Below are positions 39,281 to 48,677 of a DNA stretch of 64,000 nucleotides, in pieces. Numbering within the stretch: position 1 is the stretch's first letter; the number at the start of each line of letters is the position of its first letter. The translations under genes were made by a program, and so were the position numbers. The notes below the pieces were generated by a model. That model had not been told where the DNA came from. It worked only from the letters and a program-made list of their open reading frames with translations, and made no database searches. This stretch comes from Rouxiella chamberiensis (GTDB lineage: Bacteria; Pseudomonadota; Gammaproteobacteria; Enterobacterales; Enterobacteriaceae). The stretch covers positions 1,798,001-1,862,000 of the forward strand of contig NZ_CP114058.1 of the NCBI RefSeq assembly GCF_026967475.1, given 5' to 3'.

Positions 39281-40591
39281 TTAATGCTGGCCGAGTTGTG
39301 CAGGCAGTGACAGAAGCTGGCGAGTGTGCGCCGCATCTTCCACCGGCACGGCATCCGCCGCATTTCCCCAGCTATTGCGGATGTAGGTAGCCACCGCGGC
39401 TGTCTGTTCATCCGACAGCTTCCAGGCAAAGCTCGGCATTGCCCCACTGGTTGGATTGCCGACCGTGACCGCGCCGCGCCCGCCCTGCATCACCGTTGTC
39501 AGGATTGACGACGCATCGGGTGACAGAATGGCCGGATTCCCCGCCAGACTCGCCGCCAGATGCGGGATCCCCTTGCCGTCGCTGTTATGACACGCCGTGC
39601 AGTTCGCCTCATACACGTTGGCTCCCATCTTCATCTGGGCATTCCCGGCCGCCAGCGCTGCGGGTTGCGTGCGCCGTGACCCGGGTTGCGCTTTTAGATA
39701 CGCGGCGATGGCGTGCAAATCCTTGTCCGTCAGATGCTGGGTCGAGTTAGTCACCGCTTCGGCCATAGCCCCCGAAGCCACTGCAACGTGATTGCTGCCG
39801 AGTTTCAGGTATTCAACGATTTGAGGCTCGCTCCAGCCTCCGATTCCGGTATAGGTATTGCCGGTGATTTCGGGCGCCCACCATTCGCCGAGATTACTGC
39901 CCTGCAGATAATCTCCGGTATCCCCGCCAATCAGATTCTTCGGCGTATGGCAGGCACCGCAGTGCTCAAGGCCCTCGACGAGATAGGCGCCGCGATTCCA
40001 CTGCGCCGATTTTGTCAAATCCGGGGTAAAACCGCTGTTTTCGAAAAACAGCAGATTCCAGCCCATCATCGCCAGACGAATATTATACGGAAACGGAAGC
40101 TGGGTAGGAGGCACGCTGTTGTGCACGGGTTTTACGGAACGCATATAGAGCCAGAGATCGTGCATATCGCGATCGCTGACCTTCACATACGCGTTGTAGG
40201 GCATCGCCGGATACAGATTTTCGCCGTCGATGCCCTTTCCGTGACGCACCGCGCGGTAGAACTCCCGCTCCGTCCAGTTGCCGATCCCCGTTTTGGGGTC
40301 CGGCGTGATGTTGCTGGCAAAAATGCCGCCAAAAGGCGTGCTGATAGCATATCCGCCGGAAAACGCCTCTTTGCTGCCGGGTGCGGTATGACAGGCTACG
40401 CAGTCACCGGCAATCGCCACATAGCGACCTCGTTCCAGGGCCTTCTTTTCTTCACCGGTGAGCGGTTGCTTCATTTTTATCTGATTGTCGGCCACATTGT
40501 CCGCCGAAGTATTGCCGTTCTGATACAGCATCACACCGGCTATCACTGCCGCGACCGCCACCAGCCCACCCGCTATTTTTATTTTTTTCAT
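39281..40591 (-). CDS. Triheme cytochrome c subunit of gluconate 2-dehydrogenase-type enzyme, operon 2
   Basis: 436 residues, with N-terminal anchor (IAGGLVAVAAVIAGVMLY) and three CxxCH sites: CVACH near 63, CGACH near 211 and CTACH near 331. It is the electron-transfer subunit of the second dehydrogenase; the first heme domain (GGYAISTPFGGIFASNITPD) resembles that of operon 1, but the proteins are clearly diverged paralogues. It starts one base after the large-subunit stop and is the last gene of the operon. Confidence 0.92.
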   Translation of the reverse strand: MKKIKIAGGLVAVAAVIAGVMLYQNGNTSADNVADNQIKMKQPLTGEEKKALERGRYVAIAGDCVACHTAPGSKEAFSGGYAISTPFGGIFASNITPDPKTGIGNWTEREFYRAVRHGKGIDGENLYPAMPYNAYVKVSDRDMHDLWLYMRSVKPVHNSVPPTQLPFPYNIRLAMMGWNLLFFENSGFTPDLTKSAQWNRGAYLVEGLEHCGACHTPKNLIGGDTGDYLQGSNLGEWWAPEITGNTYTGIGGWSEPQIVEYLKLGSNHVAVASGAMAEAVTNSTQHLTDKDLHAIAAYLKAQPGSRRTQPAALAAGNAQMKMGANVYEANCTACHNSDGKGIPHLAASLAGNPAILSPDASSILTTVMQGGRGAVTVGNPTSGAMPSFAWKLSDEQTAAVATYIRNSWGNAADAVPVEDAAHTRQLLSLPAQLGQH

Positions 40592-40592
40592 C

Positions 40593-42365
40593 TTACACCT
40601 TCACCAGAGGGCCAGGATTTGGCAGGTATTGCTCGATAATGGCTTTAGCCGTCCACAGGCTCAGCGCGCCAATGGTTCCGGTCGGGTTGTAACCGGCGTT
40701 ATTTGGAAACGACGACGCGCCAAGCACGAACAGGTTGTGGGCATCCCAGCTTTGCTGATAACGGTTGAGGACGCTGGTTTTCGGAGACTCGCCCATCACC
40801 GCACCGCCGATGGTGTGATCGCTTGCGAAGTTATAGGGAGAGTAGTCGCCAGACGCCGAATTGGTCCCGATGACCGTTTTCGCGCCCATGGCCTTGCCGA
40901 GTTCCACACTTTTCTGCTCGATAAATCTGGCCGACTGGCGGTCATTGTCGTTGTAATTGAAGGTGACGCGGAGCAGCGCGTTGCCGTTGGCATCCTTGTA
41001 TTCCGGGTCGAGATCGAGGTAGTAGTCTTCATGCGAGAAACTGGTGCCCTGCCCGAAGATAAAGGTGCCGTTCTGGAAAGCGTGGGTGTAGGCCTGTTTC
41101 CATGCTTTACCCCAGCGCGGCGTGCCGGGTTCCAGCACGTCGGCATTGCCGATAGGCCGCGCACCGCGTGCCACTACCAGAATGCCCGCACCGCCGATAA
41201 AGTCCATGCCGGTATGGTCAAAATTGTCGCCGTTCCAGTCATCCACCTGCTGGGAAAGCGCGCCCGCGCCGATGTAAGGATTAAGGTTTTCGTTTTCAAA
41301 AAACAGGCTGGCACCGGAAACGGTCTGGAAACTGTAGGCGCGCCCGACTACGCCCGTTTTACTCACCGGATCATAAGGTTGACCAATTTTGGAAAGCAGC
41401 AGCAGACGAACGTTTTGCATCTGGAAAGCCGACAGCACGACGATATCCGCCGGTTGTTCCCACTCCTGTCCGTTGCGATCGAGATAGGTCACGCCAGTCA
41501 CGGTTTTGCCGTCTTCGGCTTTATTGACGCGAACCACCGCCGACTCGGTCAGCACGGTGAAGTTTTCCCGCTGCATCAGCGCAGGGATCACGCAGGCATT
41601 CGGACTCGATTTGGAAAAATTTCCACAACCGTAATACAGGCAGTAGCCGCAGTAGGTGCAAGGCCCCATCCGCACGCCGAGTGGATTGACATAGGCTTTG
41701 GAGGCCTGTCCTGCGGGCACCATAAACGGGTGCTGCCCCAAAGACTTAGCCGCATCGCGGAACAGGTCGGTCAGGCGCATCCCCTCAAGCGGCGGCAGCG
41801 GATACTCGCTGCTGCGATTGCCTTCGAACGGATTGCCGTCTTCGATGACTTCGCCATTCAGCTTGCCCGCCTTTCCGGAAACACCGGCTATCTTCTCGAA
41901 GCGGTCATAAAACGGCTCGAGTTCGTCGTAGGTTACGCCCCAATCCTGCAAAATCAGGCCCTTGGCTATCTGCTGCTTGCCGTATCGCTGCACGGTCCGG
42001 GTATAAGGTTGCAGGTCAAACGGTGTAAAGCGCCACGCCATTCCCGCCCAGTGCGTTCCTGACCCGCCTACGTTGTAGCCCAGCTCGTTGAGGTTCCACT
42101 CGCGGGTCGGCAGCGCTTTCTGGCCGATATTATTACGAAAGGTAGTGGTTTCGATGGCGGGCGGCAGCAACATGCTGCGGCGCGTATCCCAGCGCAGTTC
42201 GTCGGTATCGATAGAGGGAGGAAAATCGGTGGCGGTTTCAAACCACGGGCCACGTTCGATGGCAACCACATTCAGGCCCGCGCGGGTCAGCTCTTCGGCT
42301 ATCAAAGACCCACACCAACCCAGGCCGACGACGACAACGTCAGCTTTAGGACGACTATTTTTCAT
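40593..42365 (-). CDS. GMC-family FAD dehydrogenase large subunit, operon 2
   Basis: 590-residue catalytic flavoprotein paralogous to the one at 28.9 kb. It keeps the FAD loop (GLGWCGSLIAEELTRAGL, IERG), the cysteine set GPCTYCGYCLYYGCGNFSKSSPNAC that may hold an iron-sulfur cluster, HTIGGAVMGES and the C-terminal NPTGTIGALS. There is no signal peptide; export with the Tat-tagged gamma subunit is expected. Differences in the substrate half suggest a different polyol, aldose or keto-acid substrate, for example 2-ketogluconate, but this is inference. Confidence 0.88.
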   Translation of the reverse strand: MKNSRPKADVVVVGLGWCGSLIAEELTRAGLNVVAIERGPWFETATDFPPSIDTDELRWDTRRSMLLPPAIETTTFRNNIGQKALPTREWNLNELGYNVGGSGTHWAGMAWRFTPFDLQPYTRTVQRYGKQQIAKGLILQDWGVTYDELEPFYDRFEKIAGVSGKAGKLNGEVIEDGNPFEGNRSSEYPLPPLEGMRLTDLFRDAAKSLGQHPFMVPAGQASKAYVNPLGVRMGPCTYCGYCLYYGCGNFSKSSPNACVIPALMQRENFTVLTESAVVRVNKAEDGKTVTGVTYLDRNGQEWEQPADIVVLSAFQMQNVRLLLLSKIGQPYDPVSKTGVVGRAYSFQTVSGASLFFENENLNPYIGAGALSQQVDDWNGDNFDHTGMDFIGGAGILVVARGARPIGNADVLEPGTPRWGKAWKQAYTHAFQNGTFIFGQGTSFSHEDYYLDLDPEYKDANGNALLRVTFNYNDNDRQSARFIEQKSVELGKAMGAKTVIGTNSASGDYSPYNFASDHTIGGAVMGESPKTSVLNRYQQSWDAHNLFVLGASSFPNNAGYNPTGTIGALSLWTAKAIIEQYLPNPGPLVKV

Positions 42366-42404
42366 TTCAGAACTCGTTATGACTTAATGACAGGGAATGG
42401 CAGC

Positions 42405-43124
42405 TCACAGACTGTTATCAATCAGGCTGGTCGGAATAATAGTAATCTTCTGCCCTTTCTTGCTCAGAAGATCACGGAAGTCATAGCGCGCGCCCGGAAA
42501 ACCAATCATTTTCCAGCTTGCCATGTCTTTATTTCCGCCATAAATAGGATCGGCCAAAAAACCTTCTCGGACATTCTGTAATAACAATTCGAAGAAGACT
42601 TTGGTTTCGACGGCAGGGCCTAAATTAAATTGCCCTTTCTCCATCGCCTGTAATACAACTTTCTGCTGTGTTTCGTCGAGATCGATAAACTTTTTACCAA
42701 ACTGCTGCCGAGTTGCGCCATCCAGTGCGGCAAGCCCGTGGCGATAGCGTTCGGCGGGTGTGTGCGGCTCCTGCGGACCTTGTTCGGCGGTGCCTTTCAC
42801 GAAGCGCCCAAGACGATAGACGCTGGCCGCCTGCCCGAAATCCCCCGCCAACTGGCGATCGATAAACACTGCACAACCGGCTTCCATGCCGCTGATGCTG
42901 AGTTCATCGGCAGGAATAAAGCGCTCGGCAATCACACCCACCGTATCGAATTCATGCTGGGTGAGGTATTGCAGTCCCCCTTTACGCGGTTGGGCGAGCG
43001 GGCGAATATCAACCTTGCCGGGTTCCCAGGGTTGTCCGCCCGTGACCTCCTGCGCTTTTGCCAGCGGCAGCGTCGTGCTGACCCCCAATACGGCAATCGA
43101 CGATAAAAACTCTCTGCGTTTCAT
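42405..43124 (-). CDS. Gluconate 2-dehydrogenase subunit 3 (gamma), operon 2
   Basis: 239 residues, with a textbook Tat signal (MKRREFLSSIAVLGVSTTLP, cleavage near residue 24, AKA). The family core includes AERFIPADELSISGMEAGCAVFIDRQLAGDFG-type text split by short insertions, and QNVREGFLADPIYGGNKDM with WKMIGFPGARYDF. First gene of operon 2 (gamma, large subunit, cytochrome c), the same order as operon 1. Confidence 0.9.
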   Translation of the reverse strand: MKRREFLSSIAVLGVSTTLPLAKAQEVTGGQPWEPGKVDIRPLAQPRKGGLQYLTQHEFDTVGVIAERFIPADELSISGMEAGCAVFIDRQLAGDFGQAASVYRLGRFVKGTAEQGPQEPHTPAERYRHGLAALDGATRQQFGKKFIDLDETQQKVVLQAMEKGQFNLGPAVETKVFFELLLQNVREGFLADPIYGGNKDMASWKMIGFPGARYDFRDLLSKKGQKITIIPTSLIDNSL

Positions 43125-43512
43125 TATTTCCCCTGCTACACAATGCTATTAAATAAAATAATAAGTCGCCAAAATCAGTGTGCTTGAATATCCCTGACAG
43201 GGAATTCGACTGTTTAATAATTGCCTTATGGAAGGGCTATATTCCGTAACGTGATTGAAAACAAATCTTCAATGGCCTTAACAAATACGGAGATAAACGC
43301 GAAGAATAATAATCCCATCGCGGAAGTGCGGGTACTGTTCCCTTGATGGTTTTCCCTCAAACGGCTACAAAATATCAACAAATAATCAATTAACGATTCA
43401 CGCATTCCATAAAATAAAAAAACATCCCGATAAACCGCAAAGACGATTGCCAAACTTTTATGGGCGATTACACTTGCCGAAAAATTGATTCTCTTGGCAG
43501 CAGGAACTCCAC
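43125..43512. other. 388-bp AT-rich divergent control region
   Basis: Between dehydrogenase operon 2 (minus) and a LacI-family gene (plus). A short CCCT-GAC-AGGG repeat lies near 43190. A 75-codon minus-strand frame (43226-43453) has no start signal and no family likeness and is not called. No clear LacI operator was identified by eye. Confidence 0.5.
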
Positions 43513-44532
43513 ATGAAAAAGCTCACCCTCGACAGAGTGGCGAAAATGGCCGGCGTGGGTGTCGCCACGGTGGACAGGGTGTTGAATGAACGGGGTGGCG
43601 TTTCTCCCGAAACGACGCGTAAAGTATTGCGCGCCGCCCGTGAAGCCGGATTAAACCGCACCTTGCCCGAAGAGCGGCGAAACCCGTGGCAGATAGAGGT
43701 GATCCTCAGCTCGAACGACACCTATTTTTTCAGGAAACTGGCGGTGGATTTTGGTGAAGTGGCGAATGCGCTGGGCTATCGTCGCCTCACCTTGCACAGA
43801 ACGCTGATGGCGGAATCGCAACCTCAAAAGCTGGCGCGTCATCTCGTGGACTGTAGTACCAAACGGCACGGCATCATCGTTTTCGGGCAAAACCATCCCG
43901 AGGTCTATGAGGCGTTGGCGCACTGCGCGGCGCGCGGCATTCCGGTTATCACCGTGGTCAACGATCTCCCCGATGCGCCGCGACTCTGTCATGTGGGCAT
44001 CAACCAGTTGCAGGCCGGTCGCACCGCCGGACTGCTGATGTCGAAGATGCTGGGTCGGGAAGGTGAAGTCTTGATGGTCAGCGGACGAGTCGACTACAGT
44101 GCGCACCGTCACCGCATTGCGGGTTTCAGGAGCGTGCTGGCGCAGCGTGCGCCCCATCTCTCGTTAAGCGAGGCGCTGGCGGGAGAAGACAGTCCGGAAA
44201 CATTGCGCCGCCTGCTGGAGCAGAATCTGACAAGAAATCGCCACATTGTCGGCATCTATAACACCGGCGATGTGAACAAAGAAGTGAGCGAGGCGCTGGC
44301 GCGGCATCAGCTACAGGGAAAATGCGTTTACATCACCCACGAACTGTATGACCTGACGCAGCGCCTGCTGGAGAAAGATGTGCTTTCCTTTACACTGGAC
44401 CAAAACGCCCGCCAGCACGCGCAGCGGGCCATGAGCCTGATGCTGCGGGCGCTGGAGGAAGCCTATCGGCCCGACGTTTATACCGACGGCAAAGTGAACT
44501 TCACGATTATGACGGCGGAGAACTTCGACTAG
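43513..44532 (+). CDS. LacI family transcriptional regulator (sugar-binding type)
   Basis: 339 residues. The headpiece LTLDRVAKMAGVGVATVDRVLNERGGVSPET occupies residues 3-33 (read here as a LacI helix-turn-helix with a hinge at about 50); the effector domain is of the ribose/rhizopine-binding Peripla_BP_4 type, with GIIVFGQNHPEVYEALAHCAARGIPVITV and IAGFRS. It is divergent from dehydrogenase operon 2 and convergent with the GH3 gene, so either could be its target. ATG 43513 follows CAGCAGGAACTCCAC. Confidence 0.86.
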   Translation: MKKLTLDRVAKMAGVGVATVDRVLNERGGVSPETTRKVLRAAREAGLNRTLPEERRNPWQIEVILSSNDTYFFRKLAVDFGEVANALGYRRLTLHRTLMAESQPQKLARHLVDCSTKRHGIIVFGQNHPEVYEALAHCAARGIPVITVVNDLPDAPRLCHVGINQLQAGRTAGLLMSKMLGREGEVLMVSGRVDYSAHRHRIAGFRSVLAQRAPHLSLSEALAGEDSPETLRRLLEQNLTRNRHIVGIYNTGDVNKEVSEALARHQLQGKCVYITHELYDLTQRLLEKDVLSFTLDQNARQHAQRAMSLMLRALEEAYRPDVYTDGKVNFTIMTAENFD

Positions 44533-44557
44533 CCTCTCCGCCCGAAGCGCGCTTGAA

Positions 44558-46703
44558 TTAATAGCCGAACTCACGCGCCTTGAGGTCCAGACCGGCGGCG
44601 AGCCCTGCATCTTCGGCGTTTTTGGCGGCACGAATCTGGTAGTGGCCGCCTTTGATAGCCCAGCCGGAACGGGTGCTGTCCCAACTGGCGATAACACGGG
44701 GTTCCAGTGTCAGCGTGATGTCTCGCGATTCGCCCGCCTCCAGTTCCACCCGCTCAAAGGCCGCAAGCCTGGGGACATAGCGCCCGTCCTGCGGTTGTAT
44801 GTAAATCTGCACAACCTCTGCGCCTGCGCGTTCGCCACTGTTTTTCACCGTCAGCCTGGCCTGAATGACGGCGTCTTTTTCTTCGACCTGCAAATCCGCA
44901 TAGTCAAAGGTGGTGTAGGAAAGACCAAAACCAAACGGGAACCGCGGTGTCAGCTTTTGCCGCGCATACCAGCGATACCCGACATCTGAACCTTCGACAT
45001 TATAATCGACATGAATAATACCGCCTTTGACCGGACTCCCCGGCAGCGACGTCGTGGTCTCGGGATCCACCTGTTCAGGCTGCGGCAACTGGCTGTCATC
45101 GGCCGGGAAGGTCACCGGTAAACGCCCCCGGGATTGACCCGCCCGAACAGTACACCCGCAATGGCTTCCCCGCCGCCCGACCCCGGATACCAGGCCTCGA
45201 GCACCGCAGGTACGCGGTCCAGCCAGGGCAGTGTTACCGGCCCGCCCGTCTCGAGCACCACAATCGTGCGGCGGTTCACGGCGGCGAGCGCCTCGACTAA
45301 CTGGTTTTGCTCCTTGCTCAAGGCCAGCCCCTGCGCGTCCAGCGCTTCGGAACGCCACTCTTCGACAAACAGGATAACGGCATCGGCCTCTTTTGCCTGT
45401 TCTACCGCTTCGTCAACATCTTCCCCGCTGGCATAGGCCACCTCGGCGGCGGTAGATTCTGCGCGAATCGCCCATAAAGGCGAGGAAGGCTGATACACTT
45501 TCTGCGTTTCGATGCCCATAAAGTCGATGCCCGGCAGGCGCAGACTGCCCACCGGCGTGACGGCCGACGAACCGCCGCCCGCCAATACGCCGTGATCCGC
45601 ATGGGCACCGACCACCAGCAATTTCTTCGCTCCCCGTTTTAGCGGCAAGATATCGCGTTCGTTCTTGAGCAGCACAATGCCCTGCTCCGCCTCGCGTTGG
45701 GCGATTAATCGATGCGCAGAATAGTCGATATCGCCTTTTGGCGTGGCGGGATGGGCTATCGCGCCGACTGCAAACAGACTGCGTAAAATTCGCATTACCA
45801 TGTCGTCGATACGGCTTTGCGGGACTTTTCCTTCGGCAACGGCCTGCTTGAGCGGGCCATCGAACCAGACTTTTTCGTCAAGATTGGCACCGGACTGGAC
45901 GTCCAGACCGGCGAGCGCGGCTTTCTCGGCGCTGTGGGTCGCCCCCAGTCGGACATCACCCATCCCGGATATTGCCAGTCGCCTTTGAGCACGCCATTTA
46001 ACAGAAACGCGTTTTCGGAAACCCATTCATTATTGAGCAGATTGTAACCCGGCATCACCGAACCCGGCTGGCCCAGCTCATTGGCGATTTCAAACGCCAG
46101 CAGATCGGATTCGCGCAGAGCAGGTTCGTCGATATCTGAACTCACAACCACCCGTCCCGTTTCCTGCGCATTGACGGCAAAATGCTTGACGGTAGACACC
46201 ACGTGTTGCGACTGAATACCGCGTACAGAATGCCCTGCCATCACGCCGGTCAACAGCGGGTCTTCAGACAGGTATTCGAAATTGCGGCCTCCGCGCGGTT
46301 CGCGCACCAGATTCGCGCCGCCCGCCAGCTGCACGTTAAAACCTTTGGCAAAGGCTTCGCTGCCGACCATTCTGCCGGTCTGTTCAGCCAGTTGCGGATT
46401 AAACGAGGCGGCCAGAGAAAGACTCGACGCCAGTGAGGTGGCATTGTCGCCCGGGCGAACCCCGCCGAGTGCGGTAACGCCAAGACTGGCATCGCTCTGC
46501 TGAATCGGTGGAATGCCCAGTCGAGGAATACCCGGATAAAAGGCCGCGGAGCCTATCGCGCCTTCGGGCAGCGGCTCATCGCCGAGCGGTATCGCCATCG
46601 GACCGGAAAGCCAGGCAAACTTCTCCTCTTCGGTCATCTCGTTAAGTACAAGTTCTGCTTGTTGAAAGGCGGTCAGGCCCTCACGTTGCCAACTGTATTT
46701 CAC
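44558..46703 (-). CDS. bglX: Glycoside hydrolase family 3 beta-glucosidase (frame broken twice)
   Basis: Beta-glucosidase-type GH3 enzyme of about 715 residues with no signal peptide. N-terminal TIM barrel: GIPRLGIPPIQQSDASLGV, GGANLVREPRGGRNFEYLSEDP, VKHFAVNAQE and the nucleophile Asp in GWVMSDWGA; then the alpha/beta domain with LLVVGAHADHGVLAGGGSS, and a C-terminal fibronectin-III-like domain (FPFGFGLSYTTF, then GERAGAEVVQIY). GTG 46703 is set by AGGAG seven bases upstream. The frame changes at C5 45942-45946 and C5 45125-45129 (plus strand); six G in the coding strand would restore both. The gene symbol is only a family-level guess. Confidence 0.82.
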
Positions 46704-46816
46704 TCGCTGTCTCCTGTTGAGGCTACGTCTGCGTAGCGCTTTTGTTTGATATTCAACAATAAAGCTAGCAAAGGATTGGCATGCCCGACCGTCATTTTGT
46801 GTTATCGGCAACGGGT

Positions 46817-47677
46817 TTACTTGCCAAGTGTCTCCAGTTTGGCCAGCGCGTCGGCCGGGAGAATCAACTGCGCACCGGCGAGATTTTCCCGCAAATGTTC
46901 AGGTGAACCGGTGCCGGGGATAAGCAGAATATTCGGCGAGCGCTGGAGCAACCAGGCAAGCGCCACCTGCATCGGCGTGGCATTCAACGACTGCGCCACT
47001 TCATCGAGCTGATGACTTTGCAGCGGCGTAAATCCGCCCAGCGGGAAGAACGGCACCCAGGCAATGCCCTGCTCGGCAAGGTGGTCGAGCAGCGCGTCAT
47101 CCTGTCGATTCGCCAGATTGTAGAGGTTCTGCACACAGGCGATGCGGGTGATCTTTTGCGCGTCGGCGACCTGCCGGGCGGTCACATTGCTCAGCCCGAT
47201 ATGGCGAATCAGCCCCTCCTGCTGCATGGTGACCAGCGCGTCGAGCGGTGCCTCAAGCGAGCCTTCCGCCGGTTGATGCACGTCGAACATGCTGCGCAAG
47301 TTAACGACATCCAGCACCTCAAGCCCGAGGTTTTGCAGGTTGTCTTCCACCGCGCGTCTGAGATCACCCGCACTAAAGGCAGGGAGCCATGCGCCCTTGT
47401 CATCGCGAAACGCCCCCACTTTGGTGACGATGCATAAATCTTCAGGGTACGGATGCAGCGCTTTTTTAATCAGTTGATTAGTGATGTGCGGGCCATAAAA
47501 ATCGCTGGTATCGATATGGCGCACGCCTGCCGCCAGCGCGTCGCGCAACACCTGGAGCGCCCGTTGTTCGTCGGCGGGCGGGCCGAACACGCCGGGACCG
47601 GCCAGCTGCATGGCCCCGTAGCCGATTCGCGGAACCTCACGATCGCCAAGCCGATAAGTCTGGGTAGATAACGACAT
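46817..47677 (-). CDS. Aldo/keto reductase
   Basis: 286-residue NADPH-dependent oxidoreductase with the AKR barrel. Visible: GYGAMQLAGPGVFG, HIDTSDFYGPH (catalytic Asp and Tyr), CIVTKVG (catalytic Lys), IGLSNVTARQVADA, PFFPLGGF and LLIPGTGSPEHLRENL (coenzyme-binding). The usual catalytic His position reads VVNLRSM, so Asn replaces it, as in several AKR subfamilies. ATG 47677 follows AGGAGGTGCTTT, an excellent ribosome site. Divergent from a LysR regulator, which probably controls it; carbonyl substrate unknown. Confidence 0.87.
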   Translation of the reverse strand: MSLSTQTYRLGDREVPRIGYGAMQLAGPGVFGPPADEQRALQVLRDALAAGVRHIDTSDFYGPHITNQLIKKALHPYPEDLCIVTKVGAFRDDKGAWLPAFSAGDLRRAVEDNLQNLGLEVLDVVNLRSMFDVHQPAEGSLEAPLDALVTMQQEGLIRHIGLSNVTARQVADAQKITRIACVQNLYNLANRQDDALLDHLAEQGIAWVPFFPLGGFTPLQSHQLDEVAQSLNATPMQVALAWLLQRSPNILLIPGTGSPEHLRENLAGAQLILPADALAKLETLGK

Positions 47678-47774
47678 AAAGCACCTCCTGAGTGAATGTG
47701 AGTGTGATTGTATCCCCAGACCGAGTGTGCAACTATCGGGCAAAATGACGACAAACTGTACGAGGTGACGGACA

Positions 47775-48677
47775 ATGACAATGGATATCGCCCTGCTTCA
47801 TGCGGTGGTTGCCGTGGCGCAGGCAGGCGGTTTTCGCGAGGCGGCGCGCATTACCGGCAGTAACCCGTCAAGAATGAGTGATGCCGTGCGCCGCGCCGAA
47901 ACAGCAACTTGGCGTGCGGCTGTTTCATCGCACCACGCGCACCGTGGTACTGACGGAGGTTGGGCGCGCGCTGATGGAGCGATTGCTGCCGGCCATGACG
48001 GAAGTCGATGCGGCGCTGGATGTCGTCAATCGTTTTCGCGATACGCCCTCCGGCACGCTGCGACTCAATGTCCCGGTCAGCGCGGCGCGACTGGTCTTGC
48101 CCGCTCTTGTTCCCGCGTTTCTAAAACGTTATCCCGATATTCAGATAGAAGTGGTCGCCGAAAGTAATGTGCAGGACGTCTTTCGCGAAGGCTGTGACGC
48201 GGGCATCCGTTACGACGAATGTCTTGAACAGGACGTGATTGCCCTTCCCATCGGTGCACGCCGACAGCGCTTTGCCGTGGCGGCTTCACCCGGCTATCTG
48301 GACGAACACGGGCGTCCGCAGCATCCTCGCGAACTGCTCGCGCATCGCTGTATTCGCGGACGCTTCGCCAGCGGCGTTATCCCTGACTGGGAATTCGAGC
48401 GTGACGGCGAAGTAGTGCGGATTCAGCCAAACGGACCGCTGGTGGTCAGCATTGGCGCGGCGGTCGATTTAGCGGTGGCGACGGCGATCGCGGGCGGCGG
48501 GGTTATCCAGTTGTTCGAGGAGTGGCTGCGCCCGTCGATTGAAGACGGAGCGCTTGAGGCCGTGCTCAAGCCCTGGTGGCCGCACTTTCCCGGCCCGTAT
48601 CTGTATTACCCCGACCGCCGTCTGATTCCGACCCCCTCCGGGCGTTTATTGATTTTGTGCGCGAGGCAAACGGGTAA
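47775..48677 (+). CDS. LysR family transcriptional regulator (frame broken twice)
   Basis: About 300 residues: N-terminal helix-turn-helix (AVAQAGGFREAARITGSNPSR, SDAVRRAE-QQLGVRLFHR) and LysR effector domain (LRLNVPVSAARLVLPALVPA). The frame changes at AAA 47899-47901, an inserted A in GCCGAACAGC, and at GGG 48640-48642, where four G would lead to AFIDFVREANG and a stop at 48677. Without the second correction the frame runs antisense through the MFS gene, which is not credible. Divergent from the aldo/keto reductase gene with 97 bp between; the tail overlaps the convergent MFS gene by 32 bp. Confidence 0.82.

Noticed and set aside
43226..43453. 75-codon minus-strand frame in the divergent region at 43 kb
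   Set aside because: AT-rich composition-driven text, no ribosome site, no family likeness; it lies in a control region.
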